From an uncultured Anaerobiospirillum sp. (GTDB lineage Bacteria; Pseudomonadota; Gammaproteobacteria; Enterobacterales; Succinivibrionaceae): DNA of 35,673 nucleotides. The stretch covers positions 1 through 35,673 of the forward strand of contig CALXXU010000025.1 of NCBI GenBank assembly GCA_944392765.1, written 5' to 3'. Each line of letters starts with the position of its first letter. The stretch's first letter is position 1. The notes beneath the pieces were generated by a model, which did no database searches, was not told where the DNA came from, and was given only the letters and a program-made list of their open reading frames with translations. Below are positions 15,885-25,396 of the stretch, piece after piece. The position numbers and the translations under genes are program-made.

Positions 15885-16445
15885 GCTCACTCCCTTGGTT
15901 CGTTCCACACACAGCGGTCATACCACCGCTTTTGCGGGCGCTGAGCACAGCGCATGCCAAACGCACCATGACAGGGCATAAATTCCATCTAGACTGAACT
16001 GAGGCCGCATCGACAAGCCCAAACCTATCCCATGCCCCAAGACTTGGCAATGCTCACCAAAATATGGCTTCACCACTAATAGCCGCGCCCAGCTCCGCTG
16101 AAACCAAGTACTGACTAAGCACCAGCAAACCTTGGGTAAATGCGCTATTTATCAGCTTTCTGAGCGATTTTCAGTTGCGTGCCCATGGATATGCATTTTA
16201 GTTATCACCAAGCATGAAAAAGTAATATTAGACTATAGCGGACAAGGCAGGTATCTTGAGCCTTGCCATCAGTCATGACGATGCACCCAATTTCTTAACC
16301 CGATTTTGAGCTCAGTCTTGTGAGCTCACACCGAGCACAACTGGGGGCCACCCATGGGATAGGTGGTGGCCTCCTTTCTAACCAAATTGTGTTTTAACTG
16401 ACCTATCAGGCCGCGAGGCCTTAACCATCCCTAAGGAAGTGCATC
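15885..16445. promoter_or_regulatory. divergent regulatory region upstream of the MFS gene
   Basis: These 561 bases separate the second Mrr-like gene (leftward) from the MFS transporter (rightward). An AT-richer patch at about 16180-16250 has -10-like hexamers (TAATAT, TATTAG, TATAGC) and a possible -35 (TTATCA) at 16202, but spacing is not ideal. Downstream lie two RNA hairpins: the large one described separately at 16343-16374, and a 5-bp stem with a GCGA tetraloop (aggcc/ggcct) at 16408-16421, just before the AAGGA ribosome binding site. No open frame here has a convincing start. Confidence 0.4.
16343..16379 (+). terminator. terminator-like hairpin in the MFS leader
   Basis: A 10-bp stem with one G-U pair (gggggccacc at 16343-16352, ggtggcctcc at 16365-16374) has a 12-base loop and is followed by TTTCT. 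It lies about 70 bases before the MFS start codon. If the promoter is upstream, near 16200-16250, this would be a leader attenuator. Otherwise it simply insulates the MFS gene. Confidence 0.45.
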
Positions 16446-18008
16446 ATGCCAGCAACTGCATCCGGGGTAAAAGCCCCGACTGGGCACCTAAATGCCAGCA
16501 CCGTCTTGGTGGTCGGCTGCGTCAGCCTAGCCTTATTTTTAACCTCCTACATCGGCAACGCCCTCACGGTAGCCGTACCCTTCTTTGTTGGGCGTTATGA
16601 TTGCCCGCCGCACTTGGTGACCTTAGCCATCAGCGGCTACGCTACCGCCTTAGCCTGCGTCTTATTACCGGCCTCGATTTGGGCGCGCCAGCGTGGTAAC
16701 AAGCGCCTCTTTGTTTATGGCTTGTTGGGCTGCGCTCTCTCCACGGCCTTGACCACGCTCGCACCAAGTGTATGGTTGCTCTTTGTCGGCCGCCTGCTCC
16801 AAGGTGCCAGCGCTGCCCTGTGCCTGAGCACCGCCATGGCCCTCATCGCCGCGCAAGTACCAGCACAGCAGCGTTTTGGTGCCATCGGCATTGCGGTGGG
16901 CTGCACCTATGTCGGCGTCTCAACTGCCCTGAGCTTTTCGGGCATCATCATCGACTCCATTGGCTTTGAGTGGATGTTCTACGCCAGCGCCACCGCCTTT
17001 GCCCTGCTCACCCTGGTCGCCCGTAAGCTACCGCAAACACCAGTACATCAACACCAGCGTCTGCCGAAAACCAAGAGCCTCTTTTTTGCCTTAGGCATCG
17101 GCCTGTTCTTAATCTCGCTTTCGACTCTATCGACCCAAGCCTTAGCCCCGTATGGACTCATCGTGGCAGTGCTGCTCTTAGCCTTGGTCGCCTCGCGTGA
17201 CTATGCTATCTGCCAGCGCCATGGCTTAGCTCAACACGCAGGCCCCCACGCCACTTCAGTCCCGAAGCATCCTGAGGTAGTGATTCCGGTGCATTTTTTA
17301 CGGCATAACCCGGCCTTCTTGGCCTGCTTCTTAGTGAGCATCACCGCCTATTTCTCGGTCATGGCTGAGCCAGTGTTATTAGCCCTATTCTCACAGTTCA
17401 CCTTGGGCCTGCCAGCTAGCATCGTCGGCTTTATCGTGGTGGTGCAACCGGTCACCATTGCCCTGGTGTCAACCTTAACTGGGCACCTGACGCGCTATTT
17501 GAGCGGCAACGCGGTCGTGACCTTAGGTCTTATTATCCAGACCATTGCCCTAGGTTCCTTCGTCTTCATCGACGAGAACACCACGCCGCTGGGTTTAATC
17601 GTACGCCAGCTCTTTGTTGGTACTGGTTTTGCGCTCTTTTCCGCGCCTAACACCACCTTGCTGACCTTTGCCGTGGGCAAAGCCAACTTCGCCTTGGCCT
17701 CAAGCACCCAACAGGTAGGCCGCGCCCTAGGTCAAGCCTCGAGCCTCGCCTTAGTGTCCTTAATCATCGCAGCGGTGGTCACAGCCCAGCCTGACAGCGC
17801 CCTCTACCCGGTACAATTTGCTGAAGCCACGGTCATCATCTTAGCTATCAGCGCTATTTCGGGCCTGCTTGGTATCGCCGCCTCGGGCTACGGTTGGTAC
17901 TTAAGTCGCAATAAGACTCACCTTAGCACAGCGTGCCAAGATAAAACCGTAGCTCCAGAAGTCACTGCGGCTGAAGCAACTGAGTTAGTCTCCGTACGCG
18001 CAAACTAA
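16446..18008 (+). CDS. MFS drug-type transporter, DHA2-like (520 aa)
   Basis: This is an integral membrane transporter with about 14 hydrophobic segments, starting near residue 20 (VLVVGCVSLALFLTSYIGNA). The loop after the second helix carries a reduced motif A (WARQRGNKR). LLFVGRLLQGASAALCLSTAM corresponds to the conserved RxxQGxxaA segment of the EmrB/QacA (DHA2) group. Such proteins use proton motive force to export drugs or other small molecules; the substrate is not predictable. ATG with AAGGAAGT upstream. It ends in a hydrophilic Thr/Ala/Glu tail. A strong terminator follows, so it is separate from the large operon downstream. Confidence 0.85.
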   Translation: MPATASGVKAPTGHLNASTVLVVGCVSLALFLTSYIGNALTVAVPFFVGRYDCPPHLVTLAISGYATALACVLLPASIWARQRGNKRLFVYGLLGCALSTALTTLAPSVWLLFVGRLLQGASAALCLSTAMALIAAQVPAQQRFGAIGIAVGCTYVGVSTALSFSGIIIDSIGFEWMFYASATAFALLTLVARKLPQTPVHQHQRLPKTKSLFFALGIGLFLISLSTLSTQALAPYGLIVAVLLLALVASRDYAICQRHGLAQHAGPHATSVPKHPEVVIPVHFLRHNPAFLACFLVSITAYFSVMAEPVLLALFSQFTLGLPASIVGFIVVVQPVTIALVSTLTGHLTRYLSGNAVVTLGLIIQTIALGSFVFIDENTTPLGLIVRQLFVGTGFALFSAPNTTLLTFAVGKANFALASSTQQVGRALGQASSLALVSLIIAAVVTAQPDSALYPVQFAEATVIILAISAISGLLGIAASGYGWYLSRNKTHLSTACQDKTVAPEVTAAEATELVSVRAN

Positions 18009-18033
18009 GCTTACCTTCCCCTCCTGGGCCTGA

Positions 18034-18075
18034 CTTGCGCTCTTGAGCGCAAGCCGGGCCTTGTGCCTTTTTCAT
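18034..18075 (+). terminator. intrinsic terminator after the MFS gene
   Basis: A perfect 9-bp stem with a 2-base loop (cttgcgctc/gagcgcaag, 18034-18053) is followed after a GC-rich stretch by a run of T (about 18069-18073). It separates the MFS unit from the ATPase operon. Confidence 0.55.
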
Positions 18076-18139
18076 ATGTGAGCACCCGCACGCTTTGCTG
18101 GCACTAGGCGCCTTTTTTGCCGCCTTATTCTGAGGCCCG

Positions 18140-18148
18140 TGCTAGAAT
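18140..18148 (+). promoter_or_regulatory. candidate promoter of the four-gene Dpt-like operon
   Basis: TGCTAGAAT at 18140-18148 is an extended -10 (TG-n-TAGAAT, one mismatch), about 65 bases before the first start codon. No good -35 is seen. A small inverted repeat (tgtgc-tccg-gcaca, 18157-18170) lies at the expected transcription start and could be an operator. This is the only promoter-like element I find in the gap after the MFS terminator. Confidence 0.45.
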
Positions 18149-18212
18149 CTTTGAAGTGTGCTCCGGCACATGGGCTGATTGACTTAAACTTTTGTGATTT
18201 TAGGTGGGGACC

Positions 18213-20375
18213 GTGGCTAAAACTCCTAATAGTGGCTTTGTGTCATACCTAGGCAGCTATGGCCTAGGCAGCAATTTGCAGTATGACGAGCATGTCGCCA
18301 AAACCGCGCAACAATTTGGTATCGAAGCCTTTGAGTTTGCCCTCCCGCAACAACAAGAATATCGTGCTGCCATCAAGCGCGCGATCGACCAACGTCAGTC
18401 CTGCCTCATTTTGCTCTCAGGGCGCGCGGGCGATGGCAAGACCCACTTCTTGCGCACACTATTTACCGACCCCGAGTATTTAGGAGGCACGCGCGAAGAG
18501 TGGAATCGCAGTCCTAACTGCTTTGAGTTCACCAAGCAAGGTACAGGCGGTCCTATCACCTTTACCTTGGTCAAGGACTTCACCTCCAACGACAGCGACG
18601 CCGAGCAAAAGAAGCTGCGTGCCACGATCGAAGCTATCTTTAGCCAAAACCAAAATCCTCAGCCTGATGCCCCGTGCCGCATCGTCATCATCGCCGGTAA
18701 TAATGGCAAGATCTTAGAGCGCTTCCAAAGCTTTTACGGCGACCAACGTGAGGTCAATATCTTTATCCACGCCCTCGAGCGTTACATGCTCGAGCACGAT
18801 CGCAGCAAAATCGACGAGCTGCCGGGCGTGCAATGTCACGATATGTCCGCATGCTTAGGCAAAGATGAAATCGAAACCATCTACCATCGGGTCTTAGACG
18901 ATAACAGATGGGATCAGTGCGCGCAGTGCCCGTACCACGCGCTATGCCCAATTGTACGCAATCGTCAGGTGCTGCAAGAGCCGCTGGTGCTCACGCGCCT
19001 GCTGCAAATCCACGAGCTCTTAGTCGACAACGGCCTGCACTTTACTATGCGTAATGTGCTCCTGTTGATCGTCAACGCCCTCTTTGGCCGCACCAACGAT
19101 GATAAGTATCTCAACTGCAATGTGGTCATGCGCAATTTCAAGAGTCTCAACAAGCAAATCGAGGCGGTAGCGCCGGTAAGTTCTGAAGCCACCGAGGAAG
19201 AGCGTGCGACATACCAATTTGAGGTCGACCGCTTAGTCATGGCCACGCCTTTAGGCTCCAAGCCGTTTGACAATTTGTTGGGTCTCAATCTCAAAGCAGC
19301 CACCACCAAGCGTGGGCGCAAGAAGTCAGAAGAGCCGCAAAGCTTTTTGAGCGATGACACTATGCCAATCTTCCATGAGCTCGGCACCTTAAATCTGGGT
19401 GCTTTTAGCACCAAGCTTATCGACGAGTTCTTGGTTTTAGGCGCCAACACCGATGTTTTCTCCGCCGAGATCGCCTCTTACCATGCTCGTTTAGCCCGGC
19501 TTCATGACCACTACGACCTCTTTGGGAGCTTGCAGCGCTGCTATCGCAGTGTCCAAAGCAAGGACTTAGATGAGGACGGTGGCAGCTCCACCGAGTACGC
19601 TCAGATGGCCGAGCTTTTAATGAGCCTACGCCGTTTACTCTTCTTTGTACTGCCTGATGCTCAAAGCGATGCCATCTTCCAAGCAAGTGCCAGCAGCAAC
19701 TCAGGTAAGCCGTTCTTTGCGCCCTTCTTGCTCACGGCCTATCCTTTTGCCTTGGACTATCTCAAGCTCAAGCACGACGCCCTCAAGATTAAACAAAGTT
19801 ATTGGCGTGAAGGCCAAGGCCTTAACTTGCGCTCCACCAACAGTTTTGATCTGGCACGCCAGCTGATGGTCGGCCTCAACCGCGCCTTTACCAATCTTAT
19901 GATCACCTCGGGGGCAGCTGAAGAGGTCTATATCACCACCAACAATAAGATCGACCCGATGGCCTTGAGTGTCATCTACGATCGCAGCCGCTACCATGTC
20001 CCGGTCGACTACCAGGGCAACGCCCGCGATAACGCCCTGCGCTTTGAGCTCTTAGGCGAGGATCGTTTAACCTTAGTCTTCAATACCCCTATGCTTGAGG
20101 GTAATGACCAAAGCAAACTTCCTGCTAAGCAATGCTATTTAGAACTTAACCCCAAGCTCTTTGAGTACCTGATGGCACTAGCCGTCGGCACTTCGGGCCT
20201 GTCGTTCTCACAAGAGAACACCAACGACCTGGCCGCCTTTAAGGCCAGCATCGATGCTACGATTGCTGCGCAAATCAGCTTTACCTACCAGCACATTTTC
20301 CCAGAGCCAAGCTTTGACGTGCTCTTTAACAATATCCAAATCTGCCAGCTCAACGAAGCCGGTGGTTTAGACTAA
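18213..20375 (+). CDS. P-loop ATPase, DptF-like, first gene of the operon (720 aa)
   Basis: The GTG at 18213 is preferred over the one at 18204, which lies inside the AGGTGGGGA ribosome binding site. Residues 62-82 contain a hydrophobic strand and Walker A GRAGDGKTHFLRTLF (P-loop 70-77). A second hydrophobic strand ends IVIIAGNNGK, a form of sensor or Walker B region. A cysteine cluster C236-x2-C239-x5-C245 (CAQCPYHALCPIV) could bind zinc. This combination (GDGK P-loop, N-GK strand, C-x2-C-x5-CP) is what I associate with DptF, the ATPase of phosphorothioation-dependent restriction. I could not confirm it by search. A basic KRGRKKSEEP linker lies near residues 369-378. The next gene starts 10 bases downstream. 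STAND-like or other defence ATPases are the alternatives. Confidence 0.6.
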   Translation: MAKTPNSGFVSYLGSYGLGSNLQYDEHVAKTAQQFGIEAFEFALPQQQEYRAAIKRAIDQRQSCLILLSGRAGDGKTHFLRTLFTDPEYLGGTREEWNRSPNCFEFTKQGTGGPITFTLVKDFTSNDSDAEQKKLRATIEAIFSQNQNPQPDAPCRIVIIAGNNGKILERFQSFYGDQREVNIFIHALERYMLEHDRSKIDELPGVQCHDMSACLGKDEIETIYHRVLDDNRWDQCAQCPYHALCPIVRNRQVLQEPLVLTRLLQIHELLVDNGLHFTMRNVLLLIVNALFGRTNDDKYLNCNVVMRNFKSLNKQIEAVAPVSSEATEEERATYQFEVDRLVMATPLGSKPFDNLLGLNLKAATTKRGRKKSEEPQSFLSDDTMPIFHELGTLNLGAFSTKLIDEFLVLGANTDVFSAEIASYHARLARLHDHYDLFGSLQRCYRSVQSKDLDEDGGSSTEYAQMAELLMSLRRLLFFVLPDAQSDAIFQASASSNSGKPFFAPFLLTAYPFALDYLKLKHDALKIKQSYWREGQGLNLRSTNSFDLARQLMVGLNRAFTNLMITSGAAEEVYITTNNKIDPMALSVIYDRSRYHVPVDYQGNARDNALRFELLGEDRLTLVFNTPMLEGNDQSKLPAKQCYLELNPKLFEYLMALAVGTSGLSFSQENTNDLAAFKASIDATIAAQISFTYQHIFPEPSFDVLFNNIQICQLNEAGGLD

Positions 20376-20385
20376 GGGGACGCTC

Positions 20386-23307
20386 ATGACCAACGATTTA
20401 TCCGAGCCAATTACTGAGCCCCTGAGCCCCAATGAGCAAGACAGCTTGCGCCAAGCAGCCGAAGATGCCATTTTTGCTGGCATGGCCCCGACTGATGCCG
20501 AAATGCGTCTGAGCAATCAATACCAAGCCTTGCAGCAACATGATGACTTAACCGAGTCGGTATTAGCGCACAAGGACGCCTATCGGGCGCGCGAGATGGG
20601 GCCAACGACACTTACGTCCCAGCAAGCAGCCGCTCTCATTGCTGAGGGACGCCACATGCAGCCTCGGGCCAAAGCGCACTTTAACTATGCCCAAAAGGCT
20701 CACGAGCAGTACCTGCGCCGTGCCACCGATCGGGCCTTCATCGCTGAAATCGTCCAGCGCGTCAATGGCACCCCAACTGCTCCTGACAAGGAAGAGACCC
20801 AAAGTGCCTTAGAGCCAAACTTGCAGCCTACCAACAGCACCCTAGAGGTACCAGCTCCCCAAAGCGAAGCTACAGGCTGGCAACAGGCACTAGGCTTGCC
20901 TGAAGACCAAATGCTAGGCGGCTTAAACGCGAACTTACCGCATGCCCCTGATATGTCGGCCTCTTCTGAGGACGAAGAGCCCCAAGGCGGCTTAGGCCCA
21001 AACTTCAAGCGTGAAAACCGCGCTGCCCTGCTGGGTATCGCCCCGAGTGCCCGTCGCGCTAACCCTGTCTTATCCCTACTCTCGACCAGTACGCCGCAGC
21101 ATGCGCACGCTACCGTCCCGCCTACTTGCGCTCCAGCGCCTGCTGATTCTGATAGCGCCGCTGTTTCGTCTGCTGCTTCGTACGCTGCAGCCCCTGACTT
21201 ATCGGCAGCAACAGCTCAGGCCACGACGCCCGTCCCAGCACCCTTAGCGCCAGCGGCCGACGCTACGGCGATCGTAGCATCGCATGCTAGCGAACCAAGT
21301 ACTGCGACTACGCCCAGCAATTTAGCAGGTATGGTCAACACCATAGCTGACGTACCTACTCAGCTTGCCGCAACTACTGAGAGCGCGCCAGAGCTTGATC
21401 GTGAGGCTAGTGCGCAATCAGCGCCCGCGCCATTGTCGCCTGACTTTGCCGCCCAGGCTTTAGATTTGGAGACTTGCCGCAAGCTGGTGGCACCAGTTTT
21501 AGCTCAGGTGCGCGCGAGCGAAGATAAGACCTTAGGGCAACGCTTTGCCCATCTGCGTGAGGCAGGTTACAGCTTCTATCAGCTCGAAGAAGATATCTTG
21601 GGCACCGGTTTTGACCACAGTGAGCAACGTACCCATCTCATGCTTGAGTTTCTGACCGTGCTTGCCAGCCAAAATCAGTCCGATCCTTTTGCCGTGGCCC
21701 AAAGCGATGAGTGGGGCCGCTTTGCCTTCTTAAAGCGCCGCAACCTCATCTTGCGCCAGATCCTGTTTAATAACCCAGAACTGGGCATCATCGCCGCAAC
21801 TAATCAGCAAGATGAGGCCAAATGGCAGCAGTGGTTTGAGCAATTTAGCGCCAAACTGCAAACTCCGCCTAAAAACCGAAGCGAAAATAATACGACGTAC
21901 CAGCCTGAGTTCTTGGCCGCACTGTTGGCTCAGCTCAAGGAAGTATGCCTAGGACAATTTGAGCGCTTTGTCACCTTGGTTAAAGTGCTGCGCTCATGGT
22001 CAATCGACACCGACAAGAACCGTCAATGGTCGACCCTCTTCCTCTTTCCTTTTGGCTATGATTCCCTGTTCTGGGAAATCGATAGTGAATTAAGCTTTAA
22101 CATCAATCTGATGGGCGGTGCGGGCCAAAACGTCTTTAGCATGCTGGTACGCGCAGGCGCTGCTTCATTGGGCTCTCGACTGGTGGAGCGTTTCTTTGTC
22201 GATCACAATGGCCTCAATACCGGCGCGCGCTTCTTAAGTGGCACCTTGCTGCCCGGCTTTGAGCAAGAGCTTGAAGTCACTGAGCAGCACTTGCAACAAC
22301 AGATTCAAGCGGCCACGTCGTTTGAGCAACGCATTAATCTAAGCACGCAACGCATTCGCATCGCGACTACGCGCTATTTGCCGTATCGCGATCTGCCGCG
22401 CTACCACTTGTTACGTGAGGATTTTGAGGCGCTCTGTAGTCTTGATTTGACCAAACAAGAGCTGTTTTTGGCTTTAGGCTCCTTAGGCGCGCTCCATCAG
22501 CTCTGCTATCTGTTAGAGCAAGAACAAAAGGTGCTCGATTTGCCCGGAGACGCCACGCACACGTGCGACCTCAATATGGTGATCGTGGCCAATCCTGAGC
22601 ATAAAAACGGGCTACGCGCGCTCTCGATGCGCCGCTTCAAGGAAAATATTGCGCTCTTTGCTCAGGCACGCGCCCACTACGTCAAAGCCCACTTGCGTGC
22701 CGTGGTCGCAGCTTGCGCCCCGGAGCTTTTAACTAAGCCCCTTCTGACCGTCACTGAGCAAAAGCTGGTGTGCAATCTAATGCGCTGCGCCTTTGACTTC
22801 AAGCCGAGCGTACGCATTAATCTGCTCGAGCGCACTATTACCCAGCCTAAGGCTAAGGACGACCAAAACTTAGAGTGCGTGACCACCGTGCCCGACGGCA
22901 TTAGCTATGCTGAGATTGAGTCGGTGCTGATTGACGATGAGCGTGATATGCACATCCAGAGCTTGCACTCAACTTGGAGCGCCGATATTGGACTTACCAC
23001 CAAGGAAAGTGCAGTCAGCTATTACTATAGCCTAAGCGATGAGCTGCTCTATTACTTGGTGCTGGCCTTAGTCCCGAAGGGGCACCCAATTGCCCTCAAG
23101 GACTTTTTAACCAAGCTCTATGAGCGCTATCACTTGGTGATTGGCTTAGGTGAAGCTGGTTCCTACGCCGTGGAGGACGCAGACTTCATCGCCAATGAGC
23201 GTCAGTTCAAGCTCAAGCTTATGCGCAATCATTTGCTCATCAGCTTAAGTGATGCGTGCGACTATGTGCGCAATCCATTTAGCCAAGCGGTGGAGAGGGA
23301 AAAATAA
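20386..23307 (+). CDS. large DptG-like subunit with disordered N-terminus (973 aa)
   Basis: ATG with GGGGA upstream, 10 bases after the ATPase gene. Residues ~1-120 are charged and helical; ~120-350 are Ala/Pro/Thr-rich low complexity, likely disordered. From ~360 to the end the protein aligns with the next gene product. Shared landmarks are LxxQILFNN, KWQQWFEQF, an LxxW...D segment, F-x-P-x-G...FW, GGAGQNVF, and a C-terminal LxxRYHxxIG ... SDACDYVRNPF. The last pattern resembles the S-D-x-x-D-x-V-K ending I recall from DptG. No ATPase or nuclease motif is seen, so a scaffold or adaptor role between the ATPase and the translocase is inferred. Its stop overlaps the next start (TAATG). Confidence 0.55.
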   Translation: MTNDLSEPITEPLSPNEQDSLRQAAEDAIFAGMAPTDAEMRLSNQYQALQQHDDLTESVLAHKDAYRAREMGPTTLTSQQAAALIAEGRHMQPRAKAHFNYAQKAHEQYLRRATDRAFIAEIVQRVNGTPTAPDKEETQSALEPNLQPTNSTLEVPAPQSEATGWQQALGLPEDQMLGGLNANLPHAPDMSASSEDEEPQGGLGPNFKRENRAALLGIAPSARRANPVLSLLSTSTPQHAHATVPPTCAPAPADSDSAAVSSAASYAAAPDLSAATAQATTPVPAPLAPAADATAIVASHASEPSTATTPSNLAGMVNTIADVPTQLAATTESAPELDREASAQSAPAPLSPDFAAQALDLETCRKLVAPVLAQVRASEDKTLGQRFAHLREAGYSFYQLEEDILGTGFDHSEQRTHLMLEFLTVLASQNQSDPFAVAQSDEWGRFAFLKRRNLILRQILFNNPELGIIAATNQQDEAKWQQWFEQFSAKLQTPPKNRSENNTTYQPEFLAALLAQLKEVCLGQFERFVTLVKVLRSWSIDTDKNRQWSTLFLFPFGYDSLFWEIDSELSFNINLMGGAGQNVFSMLVRAGAASLGSRLVERFFVDHNGLNTGARFLSGTLLPGFEQELEVTEQHLQQQIQAATSFEQRINLSTQRIRIATTRYLPYRDLPRYHLLREDFEALCSLDLTKQELFLALGSLGALHQLCYLLEQEQKVLDLPGDATHTCDLNMVIVANPEHKNGLRALSMRRFKENIALFAQARAHYVKAHLRAVVAACAPELLTKPLLTVTEQKLVCNLMRCAFDFKPSVRINLLERTITQPKAKDDQNLECVTTVPDGISYAEIESVLIDDERDMHIQSLHSTWSADIGLTTKESAVSYYYSLSDELLYYLVLALVPKGHPIALKDFLTKLYERYHLVIGLGEAGSYAVEDADFIANERQFKLKLMRNHLLISLSDACDYVRNPFSQAVEREK

Positions 23308-25370
23308 TGACTCAGTCCGTCCGCACTCCTGCCCATACCAGTAGCGCTTCTAAAACGACGCGCCAGTATGTCGATCAGCGCAAACGCGCTGAGGCCAACT
23401 TGCTGGGAGTACGTTCCCACCCCAAGCAGCCTTATGCTGAGCATAAGTTTTTGTTAGAGCAAGACTTGCTCGGCTTTGGCCTCAATAATCAGTGCACCCG
23501 CGACGGCACTATGATTGAGTTCTTGCAGGTACTCATGTGCCAGCCGCGTAACTTTGCGCTGATGCCCTACTGGCAAGAACCGCAGGTACGCTTAAGTTCT
23601 GAGTTCTACCCCGCTTTTATCCGCACCAAGCATGTGCTGCTGCGGGCCCTGATCTTCAACAACAATACGGTGGGTCCGATTAATCAGCGCAATGACTTAA
23701 CCGACGAACACAAGTGGGAGCAATGGCAGCAACAATTCGTCAGTGCCAACAACTGGATTAATGGTACTGAGGACAGTCCCGCCTTGGATCTGAGCTACCT
23801 CAAGCGCAGTTTTAAAGACTTTGCCACCTTTACCACCGCCTTACGCCTCTTGCAAAACTGGGCGATGGACAGCGGTGATGGGGTTGCTTGGACTTCACGT
23901 TTTTTAATTCCGTGTGGTCCCTACACCTGTTTTTGGCAGCTCAACCAAGAGCTCAAGCCGATCAGTCCTGACTTAAGCGGCTCAGGGCAAATCCTTTACT
24001 TTGCCCTGATGCGCGCCCCCACCAAGGCTAGTCTCCAGCAATTTCAGAATTGGGCCAGCAGCGCTCATGAGCGCTCGCTCTATCCGGAGCTGGGACTAGA
24101 GGTCAAGTCCAAGCGCTTTAGCGGCCAAGTATTAGCGCTCACCCAGCAAGTGGGACGGGAGCTCTATCAACGTTTCTTAGAGCAACCTAATATCTTCAAT
24201 CGCTGCGCCCAACAAGTCGAAGGGCCTTATGCCCAAGCCGAGCTGGAGCTGTGCCAATACCTTGCGGCTCATGCCGGGGCTTTGGCAACCAATGCCGACG
24301 ACAGTGACTTTAACTACTTCAGAGATAAGCAGAAAGCATCGTGGCCTCAAGGCCAGATTGCGGTTGACAAGCTCAATCACCTCAACTCCTTCCCGCTGCA
24401 AGGCCACCGTATCTTTATCCAGCTTTTAGGTGACTATGCCAATATCTTGGCCCAAAGTCTAACCCACCAAGACCTCTTTGAGGCCTTAGGTACTATCACC
24501 TTGCTCAATTTTATGGTGTTGGGACTTGAGCAAAGCCAAGGCGCGATGGCGCTCTACGATCCCGATAAGGCGGTCGACATCAGCATCATTCCAGCGGTCA
24601 ATACCTCGCCTAAAGACCGTATGCGCAAGGCTGCGCTTATGCGCTGTAAGGCCAACTACGAGCTCCATGCGCTGATGTTAAAGCAATACGCCTATGCGCA
24701 CTTACGCTTCTTCCTCGAGGAAGTCCAACCCGGTTTTAAAGGGGGCGTACTCACGGCCGACAAGATTAACCTTATTTTGAAGGCAATCTTTGCCCTCTTT
24801 AGCTTCAATCAAATTGGGCAAACTGAGCTCTTAACTTACCTTGCCGACAAGCTGGCGCTCCTTAAGGGCAAAAATCCGGTCGGCACGCCGTACGAGCGCA
24901 TTGTGGCCTTGCGGGTCGGCTACAAGGATTTTGTCACGGTATTCTTGGGCTACTTCCAAGATCAGCGCGCCTACGACAACAACTATCATCGCGTGCTGGG
25001 GCGCCAGATTGGCCTTATCACCACCGAGCTCACCACCGGCCACTGCTATGTCTTAAGTGACCACTTGGTCACGACCTTGGTGATGGCGATCTTAGGCAAG
25101 AACCGTCATTTGCCTTGGCAAGACTTTTTGCAAGCGCTCGCCGAGCGCTATCACATCATCATTGGCGTCAAGCAGGCACGGGCCAATTACGCTAAAGGCG
25201 GCCGCTACTATGGCAGCTTGCGCTTGGGCGATCTCGATGAGGAATTTCGCAAAAACGAACGTGCCCTGCGTATTAAGCTCGAGCGCTTAGGCTTCTTGTT
25301 GGTCTTAAGCGACGGCTGTGATTTCGTTAAAAACCCATTTTGTGCGGCGGGTCCAAACCCTCAATCTTAA
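23307..25370 (+). CDS. second DptG-like subunit (687 aa)
   Basis: This is a paralog of the preceding protein without its disordered N-terminal extension. Matching segments are HVLLRALIFNN, KWEQWQQQFV, LLQNWAMDSGDGVAW, FLIPCGPYTCFW, SGSGQILYFALM, LAERYHIIIGV and the final GFLLVLSDGCDFVKNPF. The ATG overlaps the upstream stop by one base with AGAGGG as binding site, indicating strict coupling and suggesting fixed stoichiometry of the two paralogs, perhaps as a heterodimer. No catalytic motif is visible. In the DptFGH systems I know there is one G subunit, so a second copy is unusual. Relationship to DptG is an inference from context and C-terminal pattern. Confidence 0.55.
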   Translation: MTQSVRTPAHTSSASKTTRQYVDQRKRAEANLLGVRSHPKQPYAEHKFLLEQDLLGFGLNNQCTRDGTMIEFLQVLMCQPRNFALMPYWQEPQVRLSSEFYPAFIRTKHVLLRALIFNNNTVGPINQRNDLTDEHKWEQWQQQFVSANNWINGTEDSPALDLSYLKRSFKDFATFTTALRLLQNWAMDSGDGVAWTSRFLIPCGPYTCFWQLNQELKPISPDLSGSGQILYFALMRAPTKASLQQFQNWASSAHERSLYPELGLEVKSKRFSGQVLALTQQVGRELYQRFLEQPNIFNRCAQQVEGPYAQAELELCQYLAAHAGALATNADDSDFNYFRDKQKASWPQGQIAVDKLNHLNSFPLQGHRIFIQLLGDYANILAQSLTHQDLFEALGTITLLNFMVLGLEQSQGAMALYDPDKAVDISIIPAVNTSPKDRMRKAALMRCKANYELHALMLKQYAYAHLRFFLEEVQPGFKGGVLTADKINLILKAIFALFSFNQIGQTELLTYLADKLALLKGKNPVGTPYERIVALRVGYKDFVTVFLGYFQDQRAYDNNYHRVLGRQIGLITTELTTGHCYVLSDHLVTTLVMAILGKNRHLPWQDFLQALAERYHIIIGVKQARANYAKGGRYYGSLRLGDLDEEFRKNERALRIKLERLGFLLVLSDGCDFVKNPFCAAGPNPQS

Positions 25371-25396
25371 TCCATCCTTGCTGGGGATTGTCGTCT

